Origin: an uncultured Pseudomonadales bacterium
Lineage (GTDB): Bacteria; Pseudomonadota; Gammaproteobacteria; Pseudomonadales; Porticoccaceae
DNA: 64,000 bases
Direction of reading: 5' to 3'
Assembly: GCA_943846685.1 (NCBI GenBank)
Contig: OX044363.1
Location: 1,953,386-2,017,385 of the forward strand
Position numbers and translations under genes: made by a program. How positions within the stretch are numbered: the stretch's first letter is position 1; each line of letters starts with the position of its first letter. The notes under the pieces were generated by a model. It saw nothing but the letters and a program-made list of their open reading frames with translations, made no database searches and was not told where the DNA came from. Below, piece by piece: positions 50,665 through 58,936 of the stretch.

Positions 50665-51111
50665 ATGGATATCTCAGCACGGGAAAAAAATATCTGGATT
50701 GAACTGGCCATCACTGGGGTGGTATCAGTTTATTATTTCTACAACAATTTTAGACTCTCTGGCTGGACAGAGATAGCCAGCTATGAAATGGGCCTGCTGG
50801 TAAGAGATGTCATTATCCTCTCGATAGTGGCCAGCATTGCTCTCTATGCACTGTTTGCCCGTGAGAACCCAGAACAAAAAGATGAGCGAGATAGAGCCAT
50901 TGAGTCCAGAGGTAACGCCTTTGCCTATTACTCGCTGACAGTACTCTGTTGCCTGTTGATTGGCACTATTATGCTCAGCGAAGGGATTGTTGTGTTGGGT
51001 AAAACCAGCGCCATAAACGGCCCAGTAGCCATGCATCTTCTATTAATTGCACTAATGATATCTGCACTAATCAAGCAGGCCACCCAACTGTTCTTCTATC
51101 GACGAGGATAG
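50665..51111 (+). CDS. Four-helix membrane protein of unknown function, paired with an HTH regulator
   Basis: This 148-residue protein has four hydrophobic segments (about 10-28, 48-68, 88-112, 120-140) and a charged cytoplasmic loop with ENPEQKDERDRAIESRGN. The DERD-I-x-x-x-G motif is typical of DUF2178/DUF3796-like membrane proteins that are encoded next to small XRE regulators. AAGGAAG precedes the ATG. The HTH gene begins 4 bp after it, so the two form one unit. Confidence 0.75.
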   Translation: MDISAREKNIWIELAITGVVSVYYFYNNFRLSGWTEIASYEMGLLVRDVIILSIVASIALYALFARENPEQKDERDRAIESRGNAFAYYSLTVLCCLLIGTIMLSEGIVVLGKTSAINGPVAMHLLLIALMISALIKQATQLFFYRRG

Positions 51112-51115
51112 CCCT

Positions 51116-51331
51116 GTGGCAAACAATCAAATTGAAAATAAGATACGGCAACTGCGCTTTGAACATGGCCAGATGACTCAATCAGCTCTGGCCACTAAGG
51201 TCGGTGTCAGCAGACAGACAATCCTCTCTTTGGAAGCCTGTCGCTACTCCCCCTCACTGGAACTGGCGTTTAGGATTGCACAGGTATTTCAGGTGCCACT
51301 GGAAGAGGTATTTACCTATTCGCCGGATTAA
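51116..51331 (+). CDS. Small XRE-family regulator (YozG-like)
   Basis: This 71-residue protein is little more than one helix-turn-helix (MTQSALATKVGVSRQTILSLEACRYSPS) followed by LAFRIAQVFQVPLEEVF, the form found with partner membrane proteins of the DUF2178 kind. The start is GTG. It probably represses its own operon through the palindrome at 50586. Its stop overlaps the convergent DUF2750 gene by 4 bp. Confidence 0.85.
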   Translation: MANNQIENKIRQLRFEHGQMTQSALATKVGVSRQTILSLEACRYSPSLELAFRIAQVFQVPLEEVFTYSPD

Positions 51332-51693
51332 TCCAGCTCAGCTTCAAACTCTTCCAGTAAATCCAGCGGCTCAAATTCCTGGCCTTCAAGATCCGCACTC
51401 CAGTTAACACCGACCATCAACACATCGCCGTGCATACCTGGCAGCCAGTCATCGAGAAACTCTTCCATCTCAATGGCCACCGGCTTGTAGATTTCCCAGT
51501 CGCCATTACACAGCGCCTCAGCCAACTCGCAGTCAGACCAAAAGGGAATAACATCGATAGAATCATTGTCCGTGGATCCGACCAGTGCCCAGTTTTCATC
51601 GGCGTCCTGTAAACCCCAGACACAACCATTTTCCAGGCATTCAACAATCATGCGGTCGAGATTTTCTTGTAGGTCATCAGAGAGTGGCTGCAT
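51328..51693 (-). CDS. DUF2750 family protein
   Basis: This acidic 121-residue protein has no known function. It has the DUF2750 pattern: VWGLQDADENWAL, IPFWSDCELAEALC, EEFLDDWLPGM and VGVNW. It is soluble without a signal peptide. It is convergent with the small XRE gene and divergent from regB. Confidence 0.75.
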   Translation of the reverse strand: MQPLSDDLQENLDRMIVECLENGCVWGLQDADENWALVGSTDNDSIDVIPFWSDCELAEALCNGDWEIYKPVAIEMEEFLDDWLPGMHGDVLMVGVNWSADLEGQEFEPLDLLEEFEAELD

Positions 51694-51703
51694 AGAATTT
51701 ACT

Positions 51704-51745
51704 CATTAGTGTTTTAACATTGGTGTTTTAACGTTAGGACTTTAA
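51704..51745. repeat. 14-bp tandem repeat upstream of the DUF2750 gene
   Basis: Three contiguous units occur: CATTAGTGTTTTAA, CATTGGTGTTTTAA and CGTTAGGACTTTAA. Unlike the other repeats it lies between two gene starts, not after a stop. Confidence 0.75.
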
Positions 51746-51823
51746 GGCGCACATAGTAACGTTTTTTAAATGATTAACAACGCTGTGGACAATTTTATAG
51801 GCTATTTCTGATACCATTTGCGG

Positions 51824-53104
51824 ATGACAAAAGACGCTTACCAGCAGACCTATTCGGCGGTCAGACAAAATCTTATTCGCCTCAGTTCAATTAGAGCTGT
51901 GGCTCTACTCGGGCAAATTGTCGCACTGATCTATTTCACTCAAATCAGTCCCATTGGATTGCCCGCCACCGCCATTGCCGTGGTTCTGGCTGTCTACGCC
52001 TCGGTAACCGCCGCCACCTGGCAGCGCAGCCGAATGCAGGTGCCGATTACCGACAATGAGTTTTTTACACACCTGCTCGCCGACATACTGTTCTTTTCTC
52101 TGCTGCTGTATTTTAGCGGTGGCGCATCAAATCCATTTATTTCCTATTATCTAATCCCGATAAGTATCGCCGCTATCACTCTGTCACGGCGCTACAGTAT
52201 TTTTGTCGCACTAACGGCCATGGTCGCCTACAGCCTACTGCTCAAATATTATATGCCGATCGCTGCACTGGCTCCCAGCCATCATCACGGGGCTGGCGAT
52301 AACAGTTTGCATATATTGGGGATGTGGGCAAATTTCGCGATCAGCGCAGCGATTATTATCTATTTTATTAGCCGCATGGCCTCGGCCTTAAAAATTCAGC
52401 AGCAGGAAATTGCCCTGCAGCGTGAAGCGCAGCTGCGCGATGAACAGTTACTCGCTGTAGGCACTCTTGCCGCAGGTACAGCCCACGAGCTGGGAACCCC
52501 ACTCAACACAATGAAGCTGTTAGTGGATGAGATGCTAGTTGATAAGATGCCAGTCGATAACTCAGATTTGGCGCTGCTTAATCAGCAGATTGATCAGTGT
52601 AAAACCACTTTAAAACAACTGCTGACTACTGCGGAAGAATCCCAGTCCAGTCAACTTAAAGCGCAGTCTGTAACAACCTATTTTTCGACAGTGGTTGAGC
52701 GCTGGCAGCTGATGCGGCCAACCCTTAAGGCCAATATTAACTTCAAGGATTGCGTTGATAGCTATGCCATCTTTCACCCCACTATTGCCCAGTCGATTCT
52801 CAATCTGCTTAACAATGCTGCCGATGCCAGTACCCATGTTGATGTGAATATCAGCTGGAATACTGATACGGCGACTATTGATATTCGCGACTATGGCACC
52901 GGGTTTGACCCGGCGAAAATGGATAGTTTGGGGGAGGCTTTTGTTACCGATAAAGCCGATGGCCTGGGTCTTGGCCTGTTCTTATCTCAGGCAACACTGA
53001 CGCGATTTGGCGGTTCGGTAAGCCTGCAAAATATCGCAGCCAGCGATAGCCAAAGCGGCACCTTGACGAGCATTCTCTTACCTCTTGAGGCCAGCGCAGA
53101 ATGA
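51824..53104 (+). CDS. regB: RegB/PrrB-type redox sensor histidine kinase
   Basis: This membrane histidine kinase responds to respiratory redox state. It has 426 residues: six hydrophobic segments (about 20-185), the quinone-binding GGASNPF at 99-105, the phospho-accepting H221 in the family-specific AAGTAHELGTPL, and the redox-box cysteine C259 (QIDQCKTTL), then an ATPase domain with DYGTGFDP and GLGLGLFLS. The ATG at 51824 is preferred over a TTG at 51818. It overlaps regA by 4 nt (ATGA). Confidence 0.93.
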   Translation: MTKDAYQQTYSAVRQNLIRLSSIRAVALLGQIVALIYFTQISPIGLPATAIAVVLAVYASVTAATWQRSRMQVPITDNEFFTHLLADILFFSLLLYFSGGASNPFISYYLIPISIAAITLSRRYSIFVALTAMVAYSLLLKYYMPIAALAPSHHHGAGDNSLHILGMWANFAISAAIIIYFISRMASALKIQQQEIALQREAQLRDEQLLAVGTLAAGTAHELGTPLNTMKLLVDEMLVDKMPVDNSDLALLNQQIDQCKTTLKQLLTTAEESQSSQLKAQSVTTYFSTVVERWQLMRPTLKANINFKDCVDSYAIFHPTIAQSILNLLNNAADASTHVDVNISWNTDTATIDIRDYGTGFDPAKMDSLGEAFVTDKADGLGLGLFLSQATLTRFGGSVSLQNIAASDSQSGTLTSILLPLEASAE

Positions 53105-53619
53105 ATTATTTGCTGGTCGATGACGATGAGGTGTTTAGCTCGGTTTTAGCCAAAGTATTGGTTCGCCGCGGCAATCAGGCGGTCACTGCTAGCAATGGTG
53201 AGCAGGCTTTAGCTCAGTGCTCTAATACATCAATTGATCGAGTGGTTCTGGATTTAAAACTTGAGCGCGAGTCCGGCCTATCTATCTTGCAGCAATTGCG
53301 TGAACTGCAGCCGGGTCTTGAGGTAGTTATTCTCACTGGCTATTCGAGTATCTCAACTGCGGTAGAAGCGATAAAAATGGGGGCTACTAACTACCTCTGC
53401 AAGCCCGCTGGTGCCGATGAGATTATTGCTGCCTTTGAGGAGACCGGTGACAAGGTTGAGGTGCAGGATTCACCACCGTCGGTAAATAGACTGGAATGGG
53501 AACATATTCAGCGCGTCCTAAACGAAAATGATGGCAATATTTCAGCCACCGCAAGAAGTTTGGGAATGCATCGCAGGACGCTACAGAGGAAGTTGCAGAA
53601 ACGGCCGGTTAGAAGTTGA
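53101..53619 (+). CDS. regA: RegA/PrrA-type response regulator
   Basis: This partner of RegB has 172 residues: a receiver domain with the acidic patch VDDDE and phospho-acceptor D51 (VLDLKL), and a Fis-type C-terminal DNA-binding helix-turn-helix (ISATARSLGMHRRTLQRKLQK). The family controls oxygen- and redox-dependent energy genes. The stop codon lies in the first arm of a 17-bp inverted repeat. Confidence 0.93.
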   Translation: MNYLLVDDDEVFSSVLAKVLVRRGNQAVTASNGEQALAQCSNTSIDRVVLDLKLERESGLSILQQLRELQPGLEVVILTGYSSISTAVEAIKMGATNYLCKPAGADEIIAAFEETGDKVEVQDSPPSVNRLEWEHIQRVLNENDGNISATARSLGMHRRTLQRKLQKRPVRS

Positions 53620-53662
53620 CAGAGGCTGGCTTTCGCCATATTGGTGAAAGCCAGCCTCTGTC
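53618..53662. repeat. Perfect 17-bp inverted repeat starting at the regA stop
   Basis: GACAGAGGCTGGCTTTC (53618-53634) pairs with GAAAGCCAGCCTCTGTC (53646-53662) across an 11-nt loop. The first arm begins within the regA stop. It lacks a T-run, so it is either an unusual terminator or part of the repeat element that follows. Confidence 0.8.
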
Positions 53663-53733
53663 ATCTCGAACGTATGTGAGAGATCTCTGGAATTGGCAGG
53701 AGGTCCCTCGTCGCTTCGCTCTGTCGGGATGAC
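53660..53733. repeat. Palindrome-ended intergenic repeat (REP/MITE-like)
   Basis: The stretch starts with GTCATCTCGAACG and ends with CTCTGTCGGGATGAC, so its tips are roughly inverted (GTCATC-CGA / TCGGGATGAC). The pattern resembles the dispersed GTCAT..CGA..GCGAAGCGA..GATCT repeats found between genes in many proteobacteria. It shares its first bases with the hairpin before it and encodes nothing credible. Confidence 0.55.
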
Positions 53734-53786
53734 GGTGGTTGTGTTTTTATCTTGAGCCACCCCCACCTGTCAGGGAGACGGAGTGG

Positions 53787-54179
53787 CTAATTGAGTACGT
53801 TATACCCACGCCCACTCAAACAACGTCGAACAATCCGCTCCTGCTCATGACGGGCACGCTTATTACCTTTTACACCCCCGAGAACTGCACCAGCGCCGGC
53901 ACTGCGCTCAGCGGTTTCATGGTTGCCTAAAACAGCACCGATTACACCACCGACGACCGCACCCTCGACAACCCCTTCAGTGGTTTCAGCACCGACATCG
54001 ATCTGTCGTGCATAGTTTTCACAGTCCGCGAGATCCTGATAATAGGCATTCATATTGACACCCTGGGTATCGATAATAATTTTCTTGGGCGCACCGTAAC
54101 CGCCATAACCATTGGCACAGCCACTGGAGAACAGGACTATTGAGACGAGTATTAATAACGAAGAAAAGAATTTAGACAT
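53787..54179 (-). CDS. Glycine-zipper lipoprotein
   Basis: This 130-residue predicted lipoprotein has the signal peptide lipobox LFSSGC at about residues 16-21, then YGGYGAPKK, and a glycine-zipper segment (about 72-103; VVEGAVVGGVIGAVLG and GAGAVLGG) that can insert in or span membranes, then a basic C-terminus. It resembles outer-membrane stress lipoproteins of the Rick_17kDa/OmpA-linker type. The function is unknown. Confidence 0.82.
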   Translation of the reverse strand: MSKFFSSLLILVSIVLFSSGCANGYGGYGAPKKIIIDTQGVNMNAYYQDLADCENYARQIDVGAETTEGVVEGAVVGGVIGAVLGNHETAERSAGAGAVLGGVKGNKRARHEQERIVRRCLSGRGYNVLN

Positions 54180-54254
54180 GGGGGTTTTCCTTAACCAGTG
54201 AAGTTGCTATAAGCAAACGCCAACCGAGTCATTCGGTTGACGCTTTTCTAGAGC

Positions 54255-55106
54255 TTATTTAGTGTTATTCATAATTCCACGCACCGCTGCAGGTATATCC
54301 GCAGGCAGCACCACTAATTTTGCATTATCCGAGTTACCCATTTGACTCAGTGCCTCGACATACTTCTCACCCAGCAGATACATAGCCGGCAGCTCTTTAT
54401 CCTGAATCGCTTCATTGACCTTGGTCAGTGCAGCTTTGGTTGCCTCAGCCAGAACTACCTGAGCTTCCGCATCGCGACGTGAGGCTTCGAGACGGCCATC
54501 TGCGGTAAGAATAGCAGCGGTCTTATCACCATCTGCACGGGTTACCGTGGCGCGGCGCTGACGCTCTGCGGCGGCCTGCTCTTCCATCGCCTGCTGCATG
54601 GTGCCAGAGGGGTTAATATCCTGAATCTCTACCGTCTTAAGGGTGATACCCCAGTCGGCGATATCATCGGAGATAGAAGCTTTAAGCTTGGCTTTAATCT
54701 GGTCTCTCGAGGAGAGTGCATCATCGAGTTTCATCTCACCGACAATCGAACGCAGTGATGTCTGTACCAATGTACGAATAGCCAGCTCATAATCTTCAAC
54801 GCCATACACCGCTTTCTCTGGGGCAACAATATTAATATAGGCCACCGCATTGGCAACAATCACCACGTTATCCAGCGTAATCACTTCCTGAGAAGGGATA
54901 TCCAGCACTATATCTTTGGTAGTCACCTTATAGGAGACGCTGTCGATATAGGGGACAATAATATTCAAACCTGGCTTAAGGGATGTGTGGTACTTCCCCA
55001 GTCGCTGAACAACCCATTTCGAACCCTGAGGTACCAGTCTTATCCCCTTTAGCAGAGTGATTAAAACCAGCAGTAAAAAAACTACGACTACAATAGAACC
55101 TTCCAT
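54255..55106 (-). CDS. SPFH/Band 7 membrane protease-regulator-like protein (QmcA type)
   Basis: This 283-residue stomatin-like protein has an N-terminal membrane segment (about 3-22), a Band 7 domain (LVPQGSKWVVQRLGKYH... to about 190) and a coiled-coil region rich in EQAAAERQRRA. It is thought to scaffold membrane domains or modulate proteases. It lies 56 bp after an NfeD gene, the standard SPFH/NfeD pairing. Confidence 0.92.
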   Translation of the reverse strand: MEGSIVVVVFLLLVLITLLKGIRLVPQGSKWVVQRLGKYHTSLKPGLNIIVPYIDSVSYKVTTKDIVLDIPSQEVITLDNVVIVANAVAYINIVAPEKAVYGVEDYELAIRTLVQTSLRSIVGEMKLDDALSSRDQIKAKLKASISDDIADWGITLKTVEIQDINPSGTMQQAMEEQAAAERQRRATVTRADGDKTAAILTADGRLEASRRDAEAQVVLAEATKAALTKVNEAIQDKELPAMYLLGEKYVEALSQMGNSDNAKLVVLPADIPAAVRGIMNNTK

Positions 55107-55162
55107 CTTATCTTCTCCCTTAACACCTTATTTAGTCTTTCTGTTTAAATATTGCTGTTAAA

Positions 55163-55615
55163 TTAGCTCAATTTAACAACAATTAATGTATTGCCCGATA
55201 TCTCTTTAATATGCACACGATCGCCAAGTGCAACCTCGCCATCGCAGATAAAATCCCACTCGTCATCACCCAGCACTGGTGTGGTAAAACGCACCTGCCC
55301 ACGGCTGTGCTCGGTGGGAACTTTAATCACCTGCCCGGATTCGCCAATCGCAGCATCGCGACTGATACCGGCTGTGGTTCTATCGATCATCTTCGGCTTA
55401 AAGTATTTAAACCACAAGACAGTGCAGAGAACCGAGGAGACTGTCCAAATTAAGATTTGTGCGGGAAAATTAAGCTCGAGCACCAGCATTAACAGCCCGA
55501 CAACCAGGGCGCCGAGACCAAACCAGAGAACCGTAAAGCTGGGAATAAATATCTCAGCCGCCACCAACAACATACCAAACACTAACCAGTGCCAATAAAA
55601 CAGTTCGAAACCCAT
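55163..55615 (-). CDS. NfeD family membrane protein
   Basis: This 150-residue short NfeD protein has two to three hydrophobic segments in the first 75 residues and a C-terminal OB-fold (about 88-150; ESGQVIKVPTEHSRGQVRF, GDRVHIKEISG). It works with the SPFH protein encoded next. Its stop is followed by a weak 14-bp periodicity (55141-55168). Confidence 0.9.
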   Translation of the reverse strand: MGFELFYWHWLVFGMLLVAAEIFIPSFTVLWFGLGALVVGLLMLVLELNFPAQILIWTVSSVLCTVLWFKYFKPKMIDRTTAGISRDAAIGESGQVIKVPTEHSRGQVRFTTPVLGDDEWDFICDGEVALGDRVHIKEISGNTLIVVKLS

Positions 55616-55701
55616 AATCTTCCCTCGTTAAATCACACTATTCAGTAATAAATTAGAACACAATATTGATGGGTACATAATAGCTTAATAATCTAGCTAC
55701 C

Positions 55702-55740
55702 AAACAAAAAGCCCAATTAAGAAGCCGAGGTAAAAAGCCT
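55702..55740. repeat. 13-bp tandem repeat at the rimI stop
   Basis: Three contiguous units occur on the minus strand after GCC-TAA: AGGCTTTTTACCT, CGGCTTCTTAATT and GGGCTTTTTGTTT. They share GGCTTYTT. The first unit starts in the stop codon. The stop also sits in a small AAAGCC-TA-AGGCTTTTT hairpin that may terminate. Confidence 0.7.
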
Positions 55741-56246
55741 TAGGCTTTGCCAGCCTCTTGAGACAGTGTCAGATTCATCAAGATAGCATCCTCGCGACCA
55801 AACTCTGTGGGGTAATAATCACGCCGCTGGCCGACTTCGCGGAAACCCTGATTGTGATAGAGATGTATGGCGCGAAAATTTGAAACGCGCACTTCCAGAT
55901 AGACCACCTCGATATCATCAGATAACTGGTTTAGGAGATGGGTCAGCAATTGCGAGCCCAATCCCCGGCCCTGATAATCCGGGCTAATACAGATATTCAG
56001 CACCTCGGCTGTATCCAGTATTGTCGAGACTATGGCGTAGCCAAGCACTATATTGGAATTGCCCTTAGCATCGACCTTAGTATCATAGAGCACCAGACAA
56101 CAGTGCTGCTCAAGACTTTGTTCAAACTGTACACCTCTCCAGGGAGATGGCGTTGCCTCTAACTCAATCGCAACAATCTGCAGCAGATCATCTCTGCACA
56201 TAGGGCGTATAAGGGTTTTTGAGGTCGGTTCTGTTAGGGAAGTCAC
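55740..56246 (-). CDS. rimI: Ribosomal protein S18-alanine N-acetyltransferase
   Basis: This GNAT acetyltransferase modifies the N-terminus of ribosomal protein S18. It has 168 residues with the acetyl-CoA motif YQGRGLGSQLLTHLL and the C-terminal LYHNQGFREVGQRRDYY. It lies 18 bp downstream of the holD-like gene; holD-rimI is also the order in E. coli. Confidence 0.92.
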   Translation of the reverse strand: MTSLTEPTSKTLIRPMCRDDLLQIVAIELEATPSPWRGVQFEQSLEQHCCLVLYDTKVDAKGNSNIVLGYAIVSTILDTAEVLNICISPDYQGRGLGSQLLTHLLNQLSDDIEVVYLEVRVSNFRAIHLYHNQGFREVGQRRDYYPTEFGREDAILMNLTLSQEAGKA

Positions 56247-56264
56247 TGCAGTACCTGAGGATAT

Positions 56265-57080
56265 CTAGACAGAGGAAGAGTTAGCGGGAAGCAAGACCTG
56301 CAGCGCCTGCCAGGCAACGGCTTTCTTCTGTGGTTTATCTATCATGGTCGCCAGTGAGGGTAATAGCAGCGCTGTTGTCTGCTCCGACAGAGCCACAGGG
56401 GCTTTATCACTAGCGACCTTATCTGGGCTTATCAGCCAATCAGCCGCACTTTCACCTAACAGTAAAACCGTTTTAACTGGTTTACCGGCCAATTTTGCCT
56501 CTAGCAGAGTGGCAAGATACTCCCTTGCCTCAGCCTCATCATTGGGCGCATTGGGATAGGGTGGCCACTCAATTAAATCCATCTGCGGCAACCGACCAAT
56601 GCCGCAGCCAATGGCATTTAGCATATTGCTTAGCAACTGCATCTCGGCAGTCTCTGCCAGAGCGCCTTCAACGGCACTGCAGACCAGCAGTTCATCAGTG
56701 ATCTGCCAGAGTGAAAACTTAACCTCTATCACCGCTGTCGGCTGACTATTCTCGGCAACCGGTGGTTTTGTTGCAGCCACTTTGGCTTTAGCCGGTGCAG
56801 CGGGATTATCATCCAGACCCAGATTAACCAAAGCGGCTACATCAATGGGCTTTTTAGCGATGCCCTGATTAGGAGCCTGATTAGGAGCCTGGTTACGAGA
56901 CTGATCTAAGCCAGCATCTAACTTGGCAGCGGTTTCAAATCCCTCAGCTGCCGAGACTGGCACCGCTATCTTGGGAACTGGTTTACTATCAGCCACAACA
57001 TCTTCATAAACAGTATCTTTGGGCACATATTGCAATACGCCCAAAGTCTGTAAATATTGATGCTGCAGGCTGTGGTCCAT
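56265..57080 (-). CDS. Probable DNA polymerase III psi subunit-like protein (HolD region)
   Basis: This 271-residue protein has an N-terminal segment (YLQTLGVLQYVPKD) and a C-terminal half (about 115-265) with a uracil-glycosylase-like fold pattern (LLSNMLNAIG; KTVLLLGESAADWL). The fold and its place before rimI match HolD, which joins the clamp loader to SSB. The middle is a low-complexity linker with an NQAP repeat, and the protein is twice the size of E. coli HolD. Its ATG overlaps the leuA TAA by one base (TAATG). Confidence 0.55.
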   Translation of the reverse strand: MDHSLQHQYLQTLGVLQYVPKDTVYEDVVADSKPVPKIAVPVSAAEGFETAAKLDAGLDQSRNQAPNQAPNQGIAKKPIDVAALVNLGLDDNPAAPAKAKVAATKPPVAENSQPTAVIEVKFSLWQITDELLVCSAVEGALAETAEMQLLSNMLNAIGCGIGRLPQMDLIEWPPYPNAPNDEAEAREYLATLLEAKLAGKPVKTVLLLGESAADWLISPDKVASDKAPVALSEQTTALLLPSLATMIDKPQKKAVAWQALQVLLPANSSSV

Positions 57081-58633
57081 TAAACACCGCCCAACTGAGG
57101 GTGCAGACGACCAGGATTGCGCATTATAGTCAGCGCATTTAAATAGGCTTTAGCACTGGCCACCAAAATATCTGTATCTGCCCCCTGGCCATTAATAATC
57201 CGCCCATCTTTCTCTAGACGGACAGTGACACCACCCTGGGAATCAGTGCCTTCAGTCACTGCATTGACCGAGTAGAGCTGTAAGGTTGTTTCGCTGCTCA
57301 CCAGCTTTTCAATCGCATTAAAGATTGCATCGACAACACCATCACCCGAGGCTTCGGCACGGTGTTCCTTACCCTGATAGGCGATAGCAATTTTTGCCTG
57401 CGGAGCCTGTCCAGACTTGGATAGAACTTCAAGATCAACCAGTGCCAGGGCATCAGCTTCAGTGCCCATCTGCGCTTCAGAAACTAGCGCCTGCAAGTCT
57501 TCGTCAAAGATCTCACGCTTCTTATCCGCCAGTGCCTTAAAGCGCACAAACACAGCGTTAAATTCTTCTTTGCTATCAAATTTGATGCCCAGTTCGTCAA
57601 GGCGCGAGGAGAGTGCCGCGCGGCCGGATAACTTGCCAAGAGATAACTTATTGGTACTCCAGCCAACATCCTCGGCTTTCATAATTTCGTAGGTCTCACG
57701 GAATTTTAAAATTCCGTCCTGATGAATCCCCGACTCATGGGCAAAGGCATTGGCACCGACAATCGCCTTGTTGGGCTGCACAGGGAATCCGGTAATACCG
57801 GAGACCAGACGTGAGGTCGGCACTATATGCACTGCGTCTATATTGGTTTCGACTGGGAACACATCCTTGCGCGTGCGCACTGCCATCACCAGCTCTTCAA
57901 GAGAGGCGTTACCGGCCCGCTCACCCAAACCGTTAATGGTGCATTCAACCTGTCGCGCACCGTTCTGCACAGCGGCGAGACTGTTAGCCACCGCCAGACC
58001 CAAGTCATTGTGGCAGTGCACCGAGAAGATGGCCTGATCGGCATTCGGTACGGTATTTAACAGACGCTTAATCATTGAGCCGTATTCACCGGGGTCGGAA
58101 TAACCGACGGTATCGGGCAGATTAATGGTGCGCGCACCGGCCTTAATTACCGCTTCGGTAATCCGGCACATAAACTCGAATTCTGTGCGACTGGCATCTT
58201 CCAGAGAGAACTCAACATCATCAATCAGGCTGCGGGCAATCTTTACCGCCCCTACTGCCTGTTCAAGAACCTCATTCGGCTGCATTTGCAGCTTGTGCTT
58301 CATATGGATCGGTGAGGTCGCAATAAAGGTATGAATACGCCCAGCATTGGCCCCCTTCAGAGCTTCTGCAGCGCGCTCAATATCACCTCTAATCGCACGC
58401 GAAAGGCTGCAAATACGACTTCCGGTAATGGTGTTGGCGATCGCTTGAATGGCCTCAAAGTCACCCTGACTGGAAATCGCAAAGCCGGCTTCGATAACAT
58501 CGACACGCAGTTTTTCCAGCGCTTTGGCGATGCGCACTTTTTCATCTTTGGTCATCGATGCGCCGGGGCTCTGTTCACCGTCGCGCAGTGTGGTATCAAA
58601 AATAACTAATTTTTCTTTAGGCTGGGTATTCAT
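57080..58633 (-). CDS. leuA: 2-isopropylmalate synthase
   Basis: This is the first enzyme of leucine synthesis, condensing acetyl-CoA with 2-oxoisovalerate. It has 517 residues, with [17 protein letters not shown] at the N-terminus, the metal-binding HCHNDLG and the C-terminal leucine-sensing domain (about 395-510). The ATG at 58633 (MNTQPKEK) has a purine-rich site upstream and fits homologues; an upstream start at 58684 is not supported. A Leu-rich leader peptide lies upstream. Confidence 0.96.
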   Translation of the reverse strand: MNTQPKEKLVIFDTTLRDGEQSPGASMTKDEKVRIAKALEKLRVDVIEAGFAISSQGDFEAIQAIANTITGSRICSLSRAIRGDIERAAEALKGANAGRIHTFIATSPIHMKHKLQMQPNEVLEQAVGAVKIARSLIDDVEFSLEDASRTEFEFMCRITEAVIKAGARTINLPDTVGYSDPGEYGSMIKRLLNTVPNADQAIFSVHCHNDLGLAVANSLAAVQNGARQVECTINGLGERAGNASLEELVMAVRTRKDVFPVETNIDAVHIVPTSRLVSGITGFPVQPNKAIVGANAFAHESGIHQDGILKFRETYEIMKAEDVGWSTNKLSLGKLSGRAALSSRLDELGIKFDSKEEFNAVFVRFKALADKKREIFDEDLQALVSEAQMGTEADALALVDLEVLSKSGQAPQAKIAIAYQGKEHRAEASGDGVVDAIFNAIEKLVSSETTLQLYSVNAVTEGTDSQGGVTVRLEKDGRIINGQGADTDILVASAKAYLNALTIMRNPGRLHPQLGGV

Positions 58634-58704
58634 GGTCTCTTCTATTCCTGATTGGAGCCGTATTCTTCTTTGTACAGCCCACATTGTAAAACGGATTCAC
58701 CCGC

Positions 58705-58737
58705 GATGGGGCTAGAATTTTATTGCCAGAGGCAATA
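58705..58737 (-). promoter_or_regulatory. Hairpin in the leuA leader, possible attenuator stem
   Basis: On the minus strand TTTATTGCC-TCT-GGCAATAAA forms a 9-bp stem between the leader peptide and leuA. Its 5' arm (TTGCCTC) can also pair, with a bulge, with GAGGGGCA at the leader stop, which itself can form TGCCC-TGAG-GGGCA. This gives three mutually exclusive stems, as in classical attenuators, but the stem lacks a clear T-run. Confidence 0.35.
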
Positions 58738-58774
58738 AATGAAAATTTGGATAAGGTATAACGATAGATGCCCC

Positions 58775-58897
58775 TCAGGGCAGGAGAAGAAGTAATCCAG
58801 AGACAGGGAATAAAGAGACAGAAAATAAAGGCGCAGATATATCAGTACCAAGACTGATATTAACGACATTATTTTGAGTTGGATTATTCATAGTCAT
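58775..58897 (-). CDS. leuL: Probable leu operon leader peptide
   Basis: A 40-codon frame starts ATG-ACT-ATG and ends SGLLLLLP, with five consecutive leucine codons (TTA CTT CTT CTC CTG) two codons before the stop. It lies 142 bp upstream of leuA in its leader. A Leu run at the end of a short frame before leuA is the hallmark of attenuation by ribosome stalling. No good ribosome site is visible before the ATG, which is the main doubt. Confidence 0.5.
   Translation of the reverse strand: MTMNNPTQNNVVNISLGTDISAPLFSVSLFPVSGLLLLLP
58799..58828. repeat. 15-bp direct duplication within the leuA leader
   Basis: AGAGACAGGGAATAA is followed directly by AGAGACAGAAAATAA, identical at 13 of 15 positions. 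It lies inside the putative leader-peptide frame, where it encodes the FSVS / FPVS duplication. Confidence 0.6.
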
Positions 58898-58936
58898 TAT
58901 TCAAACAGAGTTTTAGCACTTTTCCAAGCGCTAAAA

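Noticed and set aside
53581..53766. Minus-strand 61-codon reading frame
   Set aside because: It lies within the hairpin and palindrome-ended repeat after regA and has no protein-like features.
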